Assembly (NCBI RefSeq): GCF_000004075.3
Contig: NC_026655.2
Span: 18,585,489 to 18,649,488, forward strand
Direction of reading: 5' to 3'
DNA length: 64,000 nt
DNA from: Cucumis sativus
Taxonomy: Eukaryota; Streptophyta; Magnoliopsida; Cucurbitales; Cucurbitaceae
A model generated the notes under the pieces. The model worked only from the letters and a program-made list of their open reading frames with translations, was not told the DNA's origin and made no database searches. A program made the position numbers and the translations under genes. Positions 23,630-36,208 of the stretch are shown piece by piece. Positions within the stretch are counted from its first letter, which is position 1; each line of letters begins with the position of its first letter.

Positions 23630-26600
23630 TTAAGAAATACTGGCTGCGAGCAAAGCTCTAAGTTGTCTCCTCAAGATTTTGCCAGAAGGACTTTTAGGAA
23701 TGGAATCCACGAAGAAGACACGATTAATCCTCTTATAAAACACAACCTGCATCCCACATCCTCAATAATTACAATCCATGCATGTATTAAATCTCTCAGA
23801 TTTCAATTAAGATTGAACTATACAGTTTGGTTTTATTAAGGCTTTCGAACTTTCTATATTCTGCCTAAACAGTTAAAATCAATGACAAAATTAAAAGTTC
23901 AATCAGTTATTAGAACTATATTAAATTTTATTGATCAAGACACAACTTTTCAAGTTAGGCATAGGAATAATAAAAGATTAAGAAATTATAGACAATAAGA
24001 AAACGAATTAAAAAAAAAAAAAAAAAAAAAAAGAGGCAGGGGCCTGCGACGAGTTACATCATAAAAGGAAGGCTACCTAATTTTACCATGAAACCGATGC
24101 TAAAATCTCCATCAATAGGTAAAATTACAGGTCTTACCTGTTTGGAGATGAATTGCTTAATTTCATCCTCAGTGATGTTGGAGCCGTCAAACCGGACAAT
24201 GAACGCAACCGGAACCTCCCCAGCAACTTCATCATTCATACTGAAATGTCACCAAATTAGTATTAACAAAAAAGCAGCAGTTAATTCGAAAAGAGAAGGG
24301 TAACATACGGTATAACAGCAGCGTCGGCGATATGGGCGTGGGATATAAGCAGGGCTTCCAACTCCGCCGGGGCTACCTGGAAGCCTTTATATTTGATCAG
24401 TTCCTTGAGACGATCGACAATGAAGAGCTCGTCGTCGTCATCGACGAAACCTATGTCGCCGGTGTGCAGCCATCCGTCTTCGTCGATTATAGCCTTCGTG
24501 GCATCTTCGTCGTTGAGGTATCCTGTTCACTTCAACCAACCGAACTTACGATTTTTATTGGGCTTGGTTTGTCTTGGGAATGAATAAGCCCATTAGGCAC
24601 AATCTGGGCTTGACCCAAATCGATACTTTCATATGGAAACAAATGAAATGACGTCTTCTGGCTAGACGGTATTAATTAGTCAAAGTAAGGGTTGCATTAT
24701 GGAATGACTAAGCGGCATTCATTAGTGACATCAACTGTCAACTTCATCATTAAATGTGTTTAGTTAATTAAACCTTTTCATTTGTGGTGAAGGATACTCG
24801 TTAGTAACGGATTTAAACCTCAATTAAGACGATGCATGAATGGATGAGGTAAATGATAGCCATACTAAAATTTTCATTCATGAATTTAATCTAATATCTA
24901 ATGGTGATGAACAAATACTCTTTTTAATCAAAAATTTTAAAATGCACGCCTCTAACTTATACCAACAAAAGAAAATGTTTAAATTAAATAATTAATGATA
25001 ATAATAATTTAAATCTTGCAAACCACTTTGGAACCATATGAAATTAAATAAGTTTGTTATGCATTTCAAACTTTATTTACATCTCTTTATAAAAAGACAA
25101 TGAGCATTTGCTACACCTTTGCAACCTTGCTCTTCATTTGTCATGTATATGACAAAAATATAATAATATAACCTTTTTTAAATCATTCTACGATCGTTTT
25201 TAATTAAATAATTGATGGGCCATATACAAAGATAGGTCTAATATAAAATACGCTTAAATTTGTTTCTTGGTAACTGAGAGTACACTATATACAAGAAAAA
25301 TTCATATTATGAAGGTGTGTTTGCAAATCTTTTTATCTATCTACTTGTTCAAACACAACCATTAAAGTAGCATCCATTGAAATTTTAATTTCAGAAACAG
25401 AATTTTGACAGAATTGAATTAAACAAAAATGAAAAAGTAAAATTTTTAAATATATCATTAAGAAGTAACATAAAGTTGTTGGGTAAAAGTTTGGATGATT
25501 AAAGGGTTAAATTATTGACAGATTAGACATCAAGATGATCACTTTCATTAATTATTGAAATGTTGATGTCAGTATGGGTATGGAGATGATCAATTCTACA
25601 TGTAAATTGATGTTTAATACTAACATAATGGGTTGATTGCAAGTATTAATAAATTATAGAAGACTAATAAGAGGTCATTGGTTAGCAATATTATTGTAAG
25701 ATTAACCTAGAAGCTAAGGGTGGAATTATTTATCTCACTTAACATAAGGTCAAAAATATAAAAAATAAAAAGTAATCTTCTATACGATTCGTACTAATGA
25801 TAAAATAATAATCTATGTAGCCGAAGTTAGTATCTTTCTTGGACATAAATGCCAATCATATCACATGAAATTAGAAAATAAACAAATAAACAAAGCATTA
25901 TGTACCTTTCATCATTTGAGAACTTCTAATACAAATCTCCCCAGTTTGATTCCTGGGAAGAGACTCTCCCGTTTGCAGGTTTAGTATCTTCATTTCGGAA
26001 TTTCTCATTATTGTTCCGCAACCTCCCGATTTTATCCCGAACCCCTCCTTTACAAAGGCTAACGACATCGTCATCACTGACCCCGCCTCAGTCATTCCAT
26101 ATCCCTACACTCGTTCTTCAAGCGTTAACTAACAATCTTATTTTAAACTAAGAGTAAGTAAAAGTTTAAAATTACCTGGCCAAGAATGACATGGGGAAGC
26201 TTGGCTCTAAAGGCATCTTCAAGATTCTTCCCCAATGGTGCAGCTCCCGACAACACGATACGCAAAGACGACATGTCAAAATGGTCAACAGCTGGACTTT
26301 TGGCAATTGCAAGTACAATAGGAGGCACAAACGGTGCAAAGGTGACTTTGTATTTAGAAACCAATTCTACAAGGGAATTAACGTCGAACTTTTGAACGAG
26401 TAAAATCGCAGCTCCCACTCGTAACGCACACATCATAATTGAGTTCAGAGAATATATGTGAAATAAAGGAAGAAGGCACAAAACAACATCGTCGCTTCGG
26501 ATATGGAGGTGTGGATTTTCACCATCCACCTGTTGTGCCACGCTGGTCACTAATCCTTTATGAGTCAGCATAACTCCTTTTGGAAGACCGGTGGTTCCAG

Positions 26601-27183
26601 ACGAATATGGCAACGCAACGACGTCCTCTGGACTGATTTTCACATCTCCCATTTCCAACTCCTCCTCTTTTGCTACGTCCTCAATCAACGACGAAAATTG
26701 CGGAGGATCATTGTCGTCGATGAATATTACTTTAATGATCATCTCATTTTCCTGAGATAGGTTTTTCACTTTTTCTGCAAACGCAGCTTGGGTTATGATC
26801 ACCTTGGCGCCAGATGACACAGCTTGTTTTGCGATTTCCGACTGCATGAAAAATGGGTTGGCCATGGTGGCAGCGGCGCCGAGGTAGGACGCTCCTAGGA
26901 AAGCTAAAACGAACTCTGGAGTGTTTTGCAGGAGTAGCATGATGACGTCACCTTTTCCGATACCTAACTTGTGGAGACCTGCGGCGACTCGGCGGGATGT
27001 TGCTTGAACTTCGCCGTAGGTGTAGATGTGGCCGGTGGCGGCGTTGATTAGACATGGACGGTGTTTGAATTCGGAGATATTTTCGAAACAATATGTGTGC
27101 AATGGGAGATGGGTGGAGATGGGAATTTCAGGGAGTTTTGAACGGAATATGAATTCCGGTGAGGAAGCGTCGGCGGCAGCCAT
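23630..27183 (-). CDS. 4CL: 4-coumarate:CoA ligase
   Basis: Cytosolic adenylate-forming enzyme that activates 4-coumarate and related cinnamates to CoA thioesters at the entry to lignin and flavonoid synthesis. Five exons on the - strand (26176-27183, 25906-26104, 24309-24522, 24138-24240, 23630-23746) have GT-AG introns and consistent phases, and code 546 residues, the normal size. AMP-binding box [12 protein letters not shown] lies at residues 194-204. [11 protein letters not shown] and GYGMTEA follow, then GWLHTGD, and the end carries VPVAFIVR and SPSGKILR with the catalytic Lys. The 4CL signature box II reads GEICIRS instead of GEICIRG (Ser at residue 397). The sequence around it otherwise reads like a class I (lignin-type) 4CL. 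An A-run interrupts the last intron (24010-24032). Confidence 0.96.
24010..24032. repeat. Poly(A) run in the last 4CL intron
   Basis: Uninterrupted run of 23 A on the + strand, which is a T run in the transcript. Confidence 0.9.
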
Positions 27184-27246
27184 TGGTGGATTTAGTTTTG
27201 GTGAGTGAAGTGAGATGAAAGGTGACGAAAGAAGATAGCAACTACT

Positions 27247-27254
27247 TATTTATA
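27247..27254 (-). promoter_or_regulatory. TATA box of the 4CL gene
   Basis: TATAAATA on the - strand, about 64 bases upstream of the 4CL start codon. Confidence 0.7.
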
Positions 27255-29630
27255 GAATTCGTGAAGTATAGAGTTATTATATATAAAAATAAACAAAACA
27301 AGTATGCATTGGAATTAACACAAATTACACCATTTCTCATTTCCACCCTTGTTTTCATCTACTAATTTATGTTTTAACATTTTCTATTTTATTTATCACA
27401 TGAAAATAGTTTGGTGCAATCCAACCTACACTCTTATGTATTTCTTAAATAGGAAAAAGAAAATGTTGACCATATATTAACTTTTATGATTAGGTAATTA
27501 AGTGAATTATTGAATATATACAACTCAAAAACTCCAAAATGCATTCAAATACTATCTTCATCCATTTATTTGCTCATCACTTGCGAAACAGTTTTAATAG
27601 ATAGCCCTAAAACTGCTACATGTTGTAAAATTAATAAAAAATAAATTAGTCAAAATTTTAAGTTTTCTCTTTGTAAAAAACCCATCTTTTTTTTCTATTG
27701 GTATGCCGTGGAAATATCTTTTAGAATAAGGAAAGAACTACTTTGTAGATTTGGGATGATATTAAAAACTTACTTGCTTTTCGCAAACTATAGCACTAGT
27801 TCTATAGCTACAAATCTCCATGCTTTCCTAAAATTTCACTTATTTTTCATTTGGGTTTATCTCTAGTACTTTGTAATATTTCTTGTGTTTTGTTTCATTA
27901 GCGAAACGAGAATCATGAGAATGCAATGATCTTTATCATCAGTGAAGCGGAAATGATGAAAGTGCAATGAGGGTTTCTACCTGGTAGAAATATTCATATG
28001 TATTTACTGTTCCAAACGCATCTTTTTTAAAAATAATAATAATTTGAGGGTGGGTTCAAAAAATATGAAAATAGTCACTCTCCTCTTTTTTATTGTTGAC
28101 ATACCAAAAAAGAAGAGAGAATTGATTATATTTAGATGAAATAATTGTTAATTATTTAATTTATAACGAAAATGAATTAAATATCTTGATTAGGGAAAAA
28201 AGGATGCTCAGTTTCATTTAAAGATGGATTGGATTGTTGTTTACGTTTCCTTTTAAAAAAAAAAGATGTATTGTTGTTGATTACTGTTTCATTTCTTGTG
28301 TTGTAAAGGAAACAATGAGTGTTTGTTTGTTTTCATCTCTGTTGTATATATACATGAAAATTTATACACAAAAAGTTTATACTAAATTAATTAATGCAAA
28401 AATAGATAAACGTAACAAATGGCACACAGTACATGAAAACAAGGATATATGATGTATAATTAGTTCATATTTTGTCTTTAGTTGAAAGGTTTAATGAATA
28501 TAGTTTCAATTTGACTAGTATTTATATTTATAAACGACTATACATCAATTCTTTTGTCTTTAGATGAGGCTTTCCATGGACCTTTTGTATTTTTATGCCC
28601 CATTTTCAATTCCTCCATAATATTTGCAAACAGATTTTTAGTTGATTTTAGTTTTTTGTTTCTGATCCTCTAGCCTTTAGTATATTATTCGTGAAAAAGA
28701 AATTTTGATTTGGATAAAAATAAGTTTATAAACGTCGCAACAAACTACTTTTACTATCTATGACTTGTTATATACATTTTCTTAAGGTTGTTTATTTGTC
28801 TAATCCAAACATTTCCTTGATTAACAGAGTAAGAAAACCTTTATGATTCACTGGACCAAGCTTCAAAGTCTTATCCTGCAGAATCCAACGTCAGAATGTG
28901 AAATCCCTCTATTCTGATCTTTGCTCCATAAACCAACACAGTAAGAAAACCTTTATTGCATCTGTGTTATGATCTATATGGGTTGGAGAGAAATAGTCAT
29001 ATCTTCACGGAAAAAGGAAAGTCGAACATTGAACTTTGGGAAGTATCTGTGCACTACCTTCAGAACTTTGGACTAACAAATCCACTATGTTTGCAAATAA
29101 TTATAGTGTCTCTTCTATAGCTATCAATTTAAATGTATTTTAATTTCTTTTGTATCGAGTTTATCTCTAGCCTTTTAGCTTATTTTTATCTATTGTACTA
29201 ATTTTTTCTATATTAGTGAAACGATGATGAGAGTCCTAAATTGGTATCTATCTAGTAGGAATGTCTGTGTATATTATCCTTTTTATAAGAAAACTGAGTA
29301 AGAAAACATGCAAAATTTTCAAAAGGTAAAAAGCACCAAATATAAAGGTTATGTAAATGTTTTTTAAATAACTTGGGTGTGAACTTTTTAGGGTAAATTT
29401 CTCAAAAGAAAAGAAAAAAAGACAAAGATTATAATTAACATCCGGAAGTTTAGGTAATTTTTTAAATTAATTTTCTGAAATGATTGGATTTTATTTTACT
29501 TTATTTTAAAATTTTGGAAGAAAAATTAATTACATCAAAGAAACAGCTGTCAGTTAGTTTTAACTTGAATGATTATTTGATAACAGAAAAGGAAAATCGA
29601 AATTGAATAAGGAGAGTGAGTTTATTTTGG
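27255..29630. other. Intergenic spacer
   Basis: AT-rich. The word AGTAAGAAAACCTTTAT recurs near 28828 and 28940. Two diverged blocks near 27.85-28.0 kb and 29.16-29.28 kb share phrases such as GTTTATCTCTAG and GGTAGAAAT/AGTAGGAAT, so they may be an old duplication of an unknown repeat. No gene was recognised. Confidence 0.45.
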
Positions 29631-29813
29631 AAAATTTTCTTTGTTGGATGTGACTAAGGAAAAGTGAAACAAAAATAAATTAGGTTTTGAGTTAGCGTCT
29701 TCTACAGTCACCATTCTCTCCGTAAAAATCCCTCAACTACAACGCCGTCTATCTTCTTGAGTTCTAATATTTTAATCCCCCCCTTGAATTTAGGGTTTCA
29801 AATTGCTAAAATA

Positions 29814-31592
29814 ATGGAAGCTTTTGATAATCCCATTATCCCATTAGAGGCCGAAGAAGATGATCAATTTCCAATTGGTTTAAAAGTGCTTGCAATTGAT
29901 GACGATATTGTTTGCCTTCGTTATCTTGTTCAACTCCTTGAAAAGTGTCAATATAAAGGTACTTCCGTCAATAGTTTTTCCTATATTTTTCTTTGGGAAT
30001 AATAAAAAAAAACCCTAATTACCATTTTTTTTTATATAACATATAGTAAGTGCAACAACAAGAGCTGAGGAAGCAATAAGGTTAATAAACGATGAGAAAC
30101 AGATATTTGATATTGTTATTACCAATGTTGTACGACACGACATGGATGGCTTCGAAATCCTTCAAATCATTGGCGTTGGAATGGATATTCCAGTTATTAG
30201 TAAGTATTTCTCGAAATAATAGTAATTATTTTTCTTAAAGAATGCCAAATTCTCAAACCCTAAAGTTATTACTTATATTGAATTGTATATATTTCAGTGG
30301 TATCAGCTAATGAAGATTTGAAGATGATGAAGAGGGGACTTATGGAAGGAGCTGAGCTCTATTTACCAAAACCTGTCGGATTACAAGAATTGAAAAATAT
30401 TTGGCAACTCGTTTTGCGTAAAAGATTATCTCGTAAAAGATCAAACCCTAATCTTTTGCTATTGGAACAACCTGCAGTAGAAGAACATCGTCATTCCCTT
30501 GAAAGGGTTACAATGGATCAAGAATATTATGTGGGTGACCATATTGTTAATAAATTAGACGATGATAATGATAATTATAATAATAATATTGTTGATTCAT
30601 CTTCTTGTTCAAAGAAGAAGCCACGAATAAGTTGGACAAAGGAGTTGCATGCAAAATTCATTGAAGCTTATGAGATATTAGGAGAAAAGGGTTAGCACTT
30701 TTTTTTTACGATGGTCAAATTGTTAATTCATCTTTAGTCTTTTGTGTGTGAATATATGTTAAGTTCTTTTTTTCTGTTTGTTTTACAGAGAGAGTCCCAA
30801 ATAACATTTTGAAGCACATGAACGATCCTAGATTGACACGAGAGAATGTGGCGAGTCATCTTCAGGTTTGTCCTAGAAATTAAACATTTCTTCTATAAAG
30901 CTCATATTTGTCTTATTTTTTTGTTTTTAGTTTTTGGAGAAACCATTATTATCCAATCTCAAATTTACAAAATTGATGGTTATGTATTCAATTAAATTGC
31001 AGAAACACAGAGATACATTGAGAAAGAAGAAAGAAAGCGGAGTTGGAAAACTAGGAATTCAAAAAAAATTATATGATAAAAATCAAACAAAAACCTCCAC
31101 ATTATACAATTCGATGAACCATATGAACAAGGTTTCAAATTTGGGGTCTCAATTTCTAATAAGCAATGGCCAAGGGAATCAGACGTGGACGGCGGCCAGA
31201 AGTTGCTATCCGGTGCCGGAATTCAAACCCTTTAATTTTCCACCCAATAATTCAACTTCAAGAACATGTGATGATGATAATCCGTATTACTCGGGAGGAT
31301 TTGATGAACCAATCAACAATAGTTCTTATTATCCTAATTCCTTGGAAACTAATTGCGGTTTCAATTCAACTTCTCAAATTCTCGTTGGACAATATGCGAT
31401 TGAAAACCATACTGATGGTGGTGCAGGTACATATATATGTTTCCTCTGTCATTATTTAATCAATCGGTAGTCTATTAAATCAAATTAAAAGTGTTATGTT
31501 TTTCAGGACAATGTTATCAAATGCAATTTAATGCTGGAAATTCCTTGGAAAGCTTATTAATGGATGGCGAGCTTTCTGACATTTTCAAATAA
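29814..31592 (+). CDS. Type-B-like pseudo-response regulator (pseudo-receiver plus GARP), copy 1
   Basis: Predicted nuclear transcription factor with a two-component receiver-like domain and a GARP (Myb-like) DNA-binding domain. Exons 29814-29958, 30047-30199, 30298-30690, 30789-30865, 31003-31426 and 31507-31592 join in phase to 425 codons. Receiver-like domain, about residues 22-140: VLAIDDD is kept at the acidic pocket, the switch Ser lies at 102 and the Lys at 124. The phospho-acceptor is Asn75 (VITNVVRHDMDG), where active members have Asp. An acidic and Asn-rich linker leads to the GARP domain at about 207-265 (SWTKELHAKF, LTRENVASHLQKHRDTL). The C-terminus ends LMDGELSDIFK. An upstream in-frame ATG at 29757 exists. 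The Met before EAFDN is preferred because the paralogue at 37975 starts there. It therefore should not take part in classical phosphorelay. Confidence 0.9.
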
Positions 31593-33228
31593 AGAGTAAA
31601 CTTTCTAACTTTAGGAATATTTTTATCTTTTTGAAAAAAGAAAAAGAAAAGTTTGATATTGAAATTATACTGATGATAATCCATGTGTTTGCAGCTTCAA
31701 AGCGTGAAGGTGTTTTTTGAGATTTGATGTTACAGAAATATGCTTCCACTTTGGAGAATTTGATTTTTGAAGACCAAGTAATGAAGTTTAATGTGTCATT
31801 ATTTTGAACTCGATTAGACGAGAATTAGACTATATAGATAGATAGATTGGAAGTTTGATTAAGTTGTACAAAAGAAAAAGAAATGATCTACTATGAGTAT
31901 ATAAAAATATTTTTGTTTATGTAAGATTCTCATTAATTCTTGATCTCCTATAATACATAACAACCAAGGCAAGTATCTTTGTCTTTATTGCTGATATTTT
32001 GCACTGTAGAGACCATATATATGATTTAATGTTCATTATCAAATAAATAAATTCATATATACAAAAACTTGATTGGTTTCAAAACCATAATATGAGGCAA
32101 TAACTATTATAGTATATTTCTTAATGAAGTCATCATTACATTAACTGAAGTGATACCATCAAACCAATTAAATGCAAAAACAGAATTGTTAAGTTAATTA
32201 GCGGTGTAATTGTTAGAACAGTTTGAATAATTATGAGAGAGAATTTTTCCGATATCAGGACGATAAATATTTCCTCATTAATTAACAAAATTTTATAAAA
32301 GAATTATAAAAAAATCAGGTTAACAAAATTCGTAATCTGTTCGACTTCATACTATGTCGAGTAGAGTATTACTAAATATATGTATCTATATTTGTTTCAC
32401 CAAACTAATTTTCTAATTGTGTGGATAGGCAAGTGCATCAAAGTAAAGACTATATAAACATATTCATATTATTTAAAATGAAAATCTACAGTTGTATTTT
32501 TAGTAATCGTTTAAATTGAAAATTAGTTGAAGAAAAATTAAAATTGTTTATATCGATACAATGAAAAGACTTTTCGTCTGTCATATATTTTGATCGTTCT
32601 CACAGTTTGTCATATGTTTTATCTTAGACAAACTATGTATGATATAGTTTTGTATCGCTTCCAAATAATCTGAAATATAATATAGTAAATTAAAACAAAT
32701 AATCTTCTTATACAATATTATACTGTTAATTTATATGGTGCAGAACTCTTAATATTAAAACATTCAATCATATGTTGTATCATTTCACTCTTCACGTTAG
32801 AAAAATCAAATAACCAAACCAGTCTTTTAATTTAAAAAATTAATACCAGTCAAATCAAATATCATAAAAGTTTAAAAAAAATCCCAATATTGTACATTAA
32901 TCCTCTTGAGTATAAAAAACTAATAAAAATTATTATTTTTTCTTTTAGTTTCACATTAGTTTCAATATATATATATATATATAATGTTAATAAAAAAAAT
33001 ACTTATCTTTTATTTTGTTTTAGTTTCACACTGGTTTCAAATATATATATATATATATATAAATTAAAATTTATAACAATTTATCTGATGTTAATTTTTT
33101 AATCTTGAAATTAAATATTGCTACAAATAATATTTTTACTCATGTTTTTCTTTATTATTTTATTTAAACTTATGTATCTAAGGATTATTTTCTTTATTTT
33201 TTAATTTAAAATTTTAACAAAATATTTG
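31593..33228. other. 3' region of copy 1 and AT-rich spacer
   Basis: The first 250 bases are homologous to the 3' region of the second copy (shared TTGATGTTACAGAAAT and GAATTTGATTTTTGAAGACC). Beyond that it is AT-rich spacer with a duplicated (TA)n block at 32941-33061. No gene was seen. Confidence 0.5.
32941..33061. repeat. Duplicated block with two (TA)n tracts
   Basis: The phrase TTTTAGTTTCACA, then GTTTCAA and a (TA)n tract, occurs twice about 76 bases apart. The tracts end at 32983 and 33061. Confidence 0.75.
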
Positions 33229-34147
33229 TCATAAAATAAAATAAATTAAAAGTAAAAAATAATAACAAACAACCTTAAAATAACAAACAAAATGAAATAA
33301 ATTAAGAAAAATACTCATAGGACAGAATGTTGAACACTCGTGATTGTGCCATAGAATATTTCTTTGAGATGTACATAGAGAAACTTTTTTGACATCTAAT
33401 TGTCTTATGGGCCAATTTTTACTATTTTCTAGAGATAAGATTAACCTTATAGTGGTAGGTTTGATCACACGACTATAAGTTTTTTCGTAACCAATTCCTT
33501 CTAATTAAGAATACTCTTGAGCTATTAGGTGACTTATTGCGATCAAAGTACCATCTTCCTTGTTTTTTTATTTTAAACACCCACTTTGGTCCTATTACGT
33601 TCGAATCATAAGGTCTAGGAACAGGGGTTCATGTATGATTTCCCAAAAGAGCTGACATTTCATCATCCATTGCATTTCTCCAATGAGGTTGAGATTGGGC
33701 CAAAGCTATTTAGTAGTTATTCTTTGGTTCAGTGTGAGAGAGTGTAGCTAGATACGATTGGTTATGTTCTCTAGTTTTCAAGTTGTTGATTTCGTAAGCT
33801 AATTTGGGATAAGAGATGGGTTGTTAGCCAGTTTTCTTCTTGTGATCATTTGATGTGTGTGAGGATCACAATAGGTTCGTTGCATTGGTTACTAGCTTCA
33901 TTTGACGCTGTAGCTGTAGGTGAAAAATTTAAGTCAATAGGAGAGCATTATGCTTATATAAGGACGAGAATTAACATTAATATGCGTATTGCAGAGAGAT
34001 GTGTTATAGGGATATGAGCAACCAAATCTGCTTATTTGATGCACTAAAGTGTTCTTGATCATCTGCTGCTATATTTGATCCATTTGATGATCTTGGTTTC
34101 TTGTAATTGTGGTTGAGACTTCCCTATATGTTGTTAGTTAACTCAAT

Positions 34148-34229
34148 ATTTCCTTGATCATTGTCTAAGGATGTCTTCAAATGACCTTATTTCCTTGATC
34201 ATTGTCTAAGGATGTCTTCAAATGACCTT
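34148..34229. repeat. Perfect 41-bp tandem duplication
   Basis: Two identical adjacent 41-base copies, each beginning ATTTCCTTGATCATTG, inside the Copia fossil. The identity implies a recent event in an otherwise decayed element. Confidence 0.95.
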
Positions 34230-34811
34230 GTTGGTTTGCTACAGCTGCTGTAATCACACTTGGAGTATGTCTCTGCCATATATTGAACTTATGGCCATAG
34301 CAGTGTGACTGACTTATTTTATTTTATTTTCATCTTCATCCGTTGTGCCTGAAAAAATATTGAGAACAAGAGAAGACATACTCTTCATAGAGTTGTTATA
34401 CATGCTTTTATTAAAAGAAATTTTTTCTTCGTCAAACACACCTGTCTTGAAATATAAACTCGATTGGTTGAGGGGTCAAGACATCTATATCCCTTACGTT
34501 CCATACTAAATCCTACAAAGATACATGAGTATGTTCGTTTAGAAAATTCGTTGTTGTTCGGTTGATTTCGAGGGTTTAGGGTTTAAGGAAAACAACGATA
34601 ACAAAAAATTCTTGTTTCAGTATGGTTAAGAGTTATTTTATAAAGAATTTTCGAAAGAGAAGAGCATTCTATTTATGAGAAATACAACAATTAAAAATGC
34701 GTCTACGTATCCAACACTCTAGGCTTCAGGTTGCTTTGGATTTATTTTGAACTGTATACTGTTTGTGCAGTATATGGACATGCCTGTATTGAGTTTTTAT
34801 TGAATCCACAG

Positions 34812-35104
34812 GAAGCAGAAGCGAAAGCTGCTGCTGCTGAAGAAAGAGAGCGATCTATAAATGAACGCTTGTCCCAAACCTTATCTAGAATTAATGTTCT
34901 GGAGGCGCAGGTTCTTATTGCTAATGATTTTCATCTTTCTCCTTTTTTTTTCAAATATTATCTAATAGCAGAACTCTTTTGCAGGTTTCATGCCTTAGAG
35001 CAGAGCAGACTCAATTAAGCAAAACCCTTGAGAAGGAGAGGCAGAGAGCAGCTGAAATCAGGCAGGAGTATCTGGCAGCAAAAGAGGAAGCTAAGCAATT
35101 TAAA
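34812..35104 (+). pseudogene. Two-exon fragment of a TMF-type golgin gene (Golgin candidate 5-like)
   Basis: Two exon-like blocks, 34812-34910 (33 codons) and 34985-35104 (40 codons), are each preceded by CAG acceptors and joined by a short GT-AG intron in phase. They encode coiled coil: EAEAKAAAAEERERS, NERLSQTLSRINVLEAQ, then VSCLRAEQTQLSKTLEKE and RQRAAE..QEYLAAKEEA. This matches my memory of the plant golgin candidate 5 (TMF family), a Golgi coiled-coil tether of roughly 900 residues. No other exon is found nearby, so only about 73 residues remain. Intron sequence is retained, so the piece came from genomic DNA, not a processed transcript. It lies on the strand opposite to the surrounding Copia fossil. 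Confidence 0.75.
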
Positions 35105-36208
35105 GTATGAATTTCATTAGAAGTAAATGGAAGTTCGCAACTTTTTCCAACTTTTTCCAATTGGTCACATTGATGAGCTGTTTGTTGGACAATATTTCTA
35201 GAAAATTGTCATTCAAATGCCCAATTCTTTTGTGCTAAATCGAACAAGGAAACTTATTAGTGAAAGCAACGAAAGTAGATGAATGTTTAGGTAAATTTGA
35301 AGGAAAATAATTATTGGAATCAGTAGAATGGTAGGTAAATGGTGTTGGACATTTTTCTGGTGTGAACTGAAGATCTCCCAAACTATACAACCTTTCTTTC
35401 CTTGTCCTTCAGCTAGAATATTCCCCTGTGGATTCTATATATAACAAATTTGTCAGCAAAAAGTGTGATTGAGCAATTATTATCTCTTGTTAACTTGTGT
35501 ATAGAAAGCAAATTCTTTTTCATCTCACAAACTACTAGCACATTATTAAGATCAAGGTCACCTGTTCTAGTCCTAAATGTGTGTGATATTGAGTCCTTTT
35601 CCATTTCCAACGTACATTTTATCACAACTAAAGTAGTGACGTATAAATTTAAATTTACCTAGATCATTAGCAACATGTGAGGTTGCTCCGGAATCAACAT
35701 AAATATCTGTATCATCTACTTCATTCAAGGTGATAGCAGCAAGAGCCTCAGGAATTTCTTCTGATTGATTATATGAAAGATAAGGAGGTTTCGATAGCAT
35801 GATTGTTCTGAACTCCCTACTCTGTGTTTGCTTCCTATCTCTCTTGCTATGTGGAAAACTTAAAATCAATATATCATCCAAAGGCTTTTTCACAGCTGCA
35901 AGCATGTCACATAAACTCTTGGAACTTTCTAAGATAATCATCTAGAGCTAATGATCCTTTCTTTAGAGTGAAAAGAGCTTCGTTTGATATGTATTCCATT
36001 CTCCTCTGTCATTGTTAATAAAAGATCTTCAAGAGAGACAATCTTGGCTTCTTTTGTCTCAATTTTGCAACCTCTAATCACAGGCTGTGACACATCCAAC
36101 GTTTCTCTAATTCTCATATATAAAAGGTCCTGTCCATTAACTTTTGCTAACACAATCAGTTTCCCTTTTACCTTGTTTAGGAGCTTGATAGAGAATTCGA
36201 TAAAACTA

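Larger units (their letters stand above)
33229..36165 (-). mobile_element. Copia-type LTR retrotransposon fossil, broken
   Basis: Old, decayed Ty1/copia remnant on the - strand. Recognisable parts, in element order, are a gag-to-protease segment (about 35.4-36.16 kb, with DSGATSHV), an integrase C-terminal segment (about 34.4-34.56 kb, with GYRCLDPS) and a reverse-transcriptase segment (about 33.23-33.75 kb, with PTTIRLILSL and WPIRQLDVK). It carries many breaks, no LTRs were identified and the central part is replaced by unrelated sequence that includes a golgin gene fragment. It looks ancient. The outer limits are approximate. Confidence 0.85.

Noticed and set aside
29757-29813. Upstream in-frame ATG extending pseudo-regulator copy 1 by 19 residues
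   Set aside because: The paralogue has no such extension, and the added residues resemble translated leader sequence.
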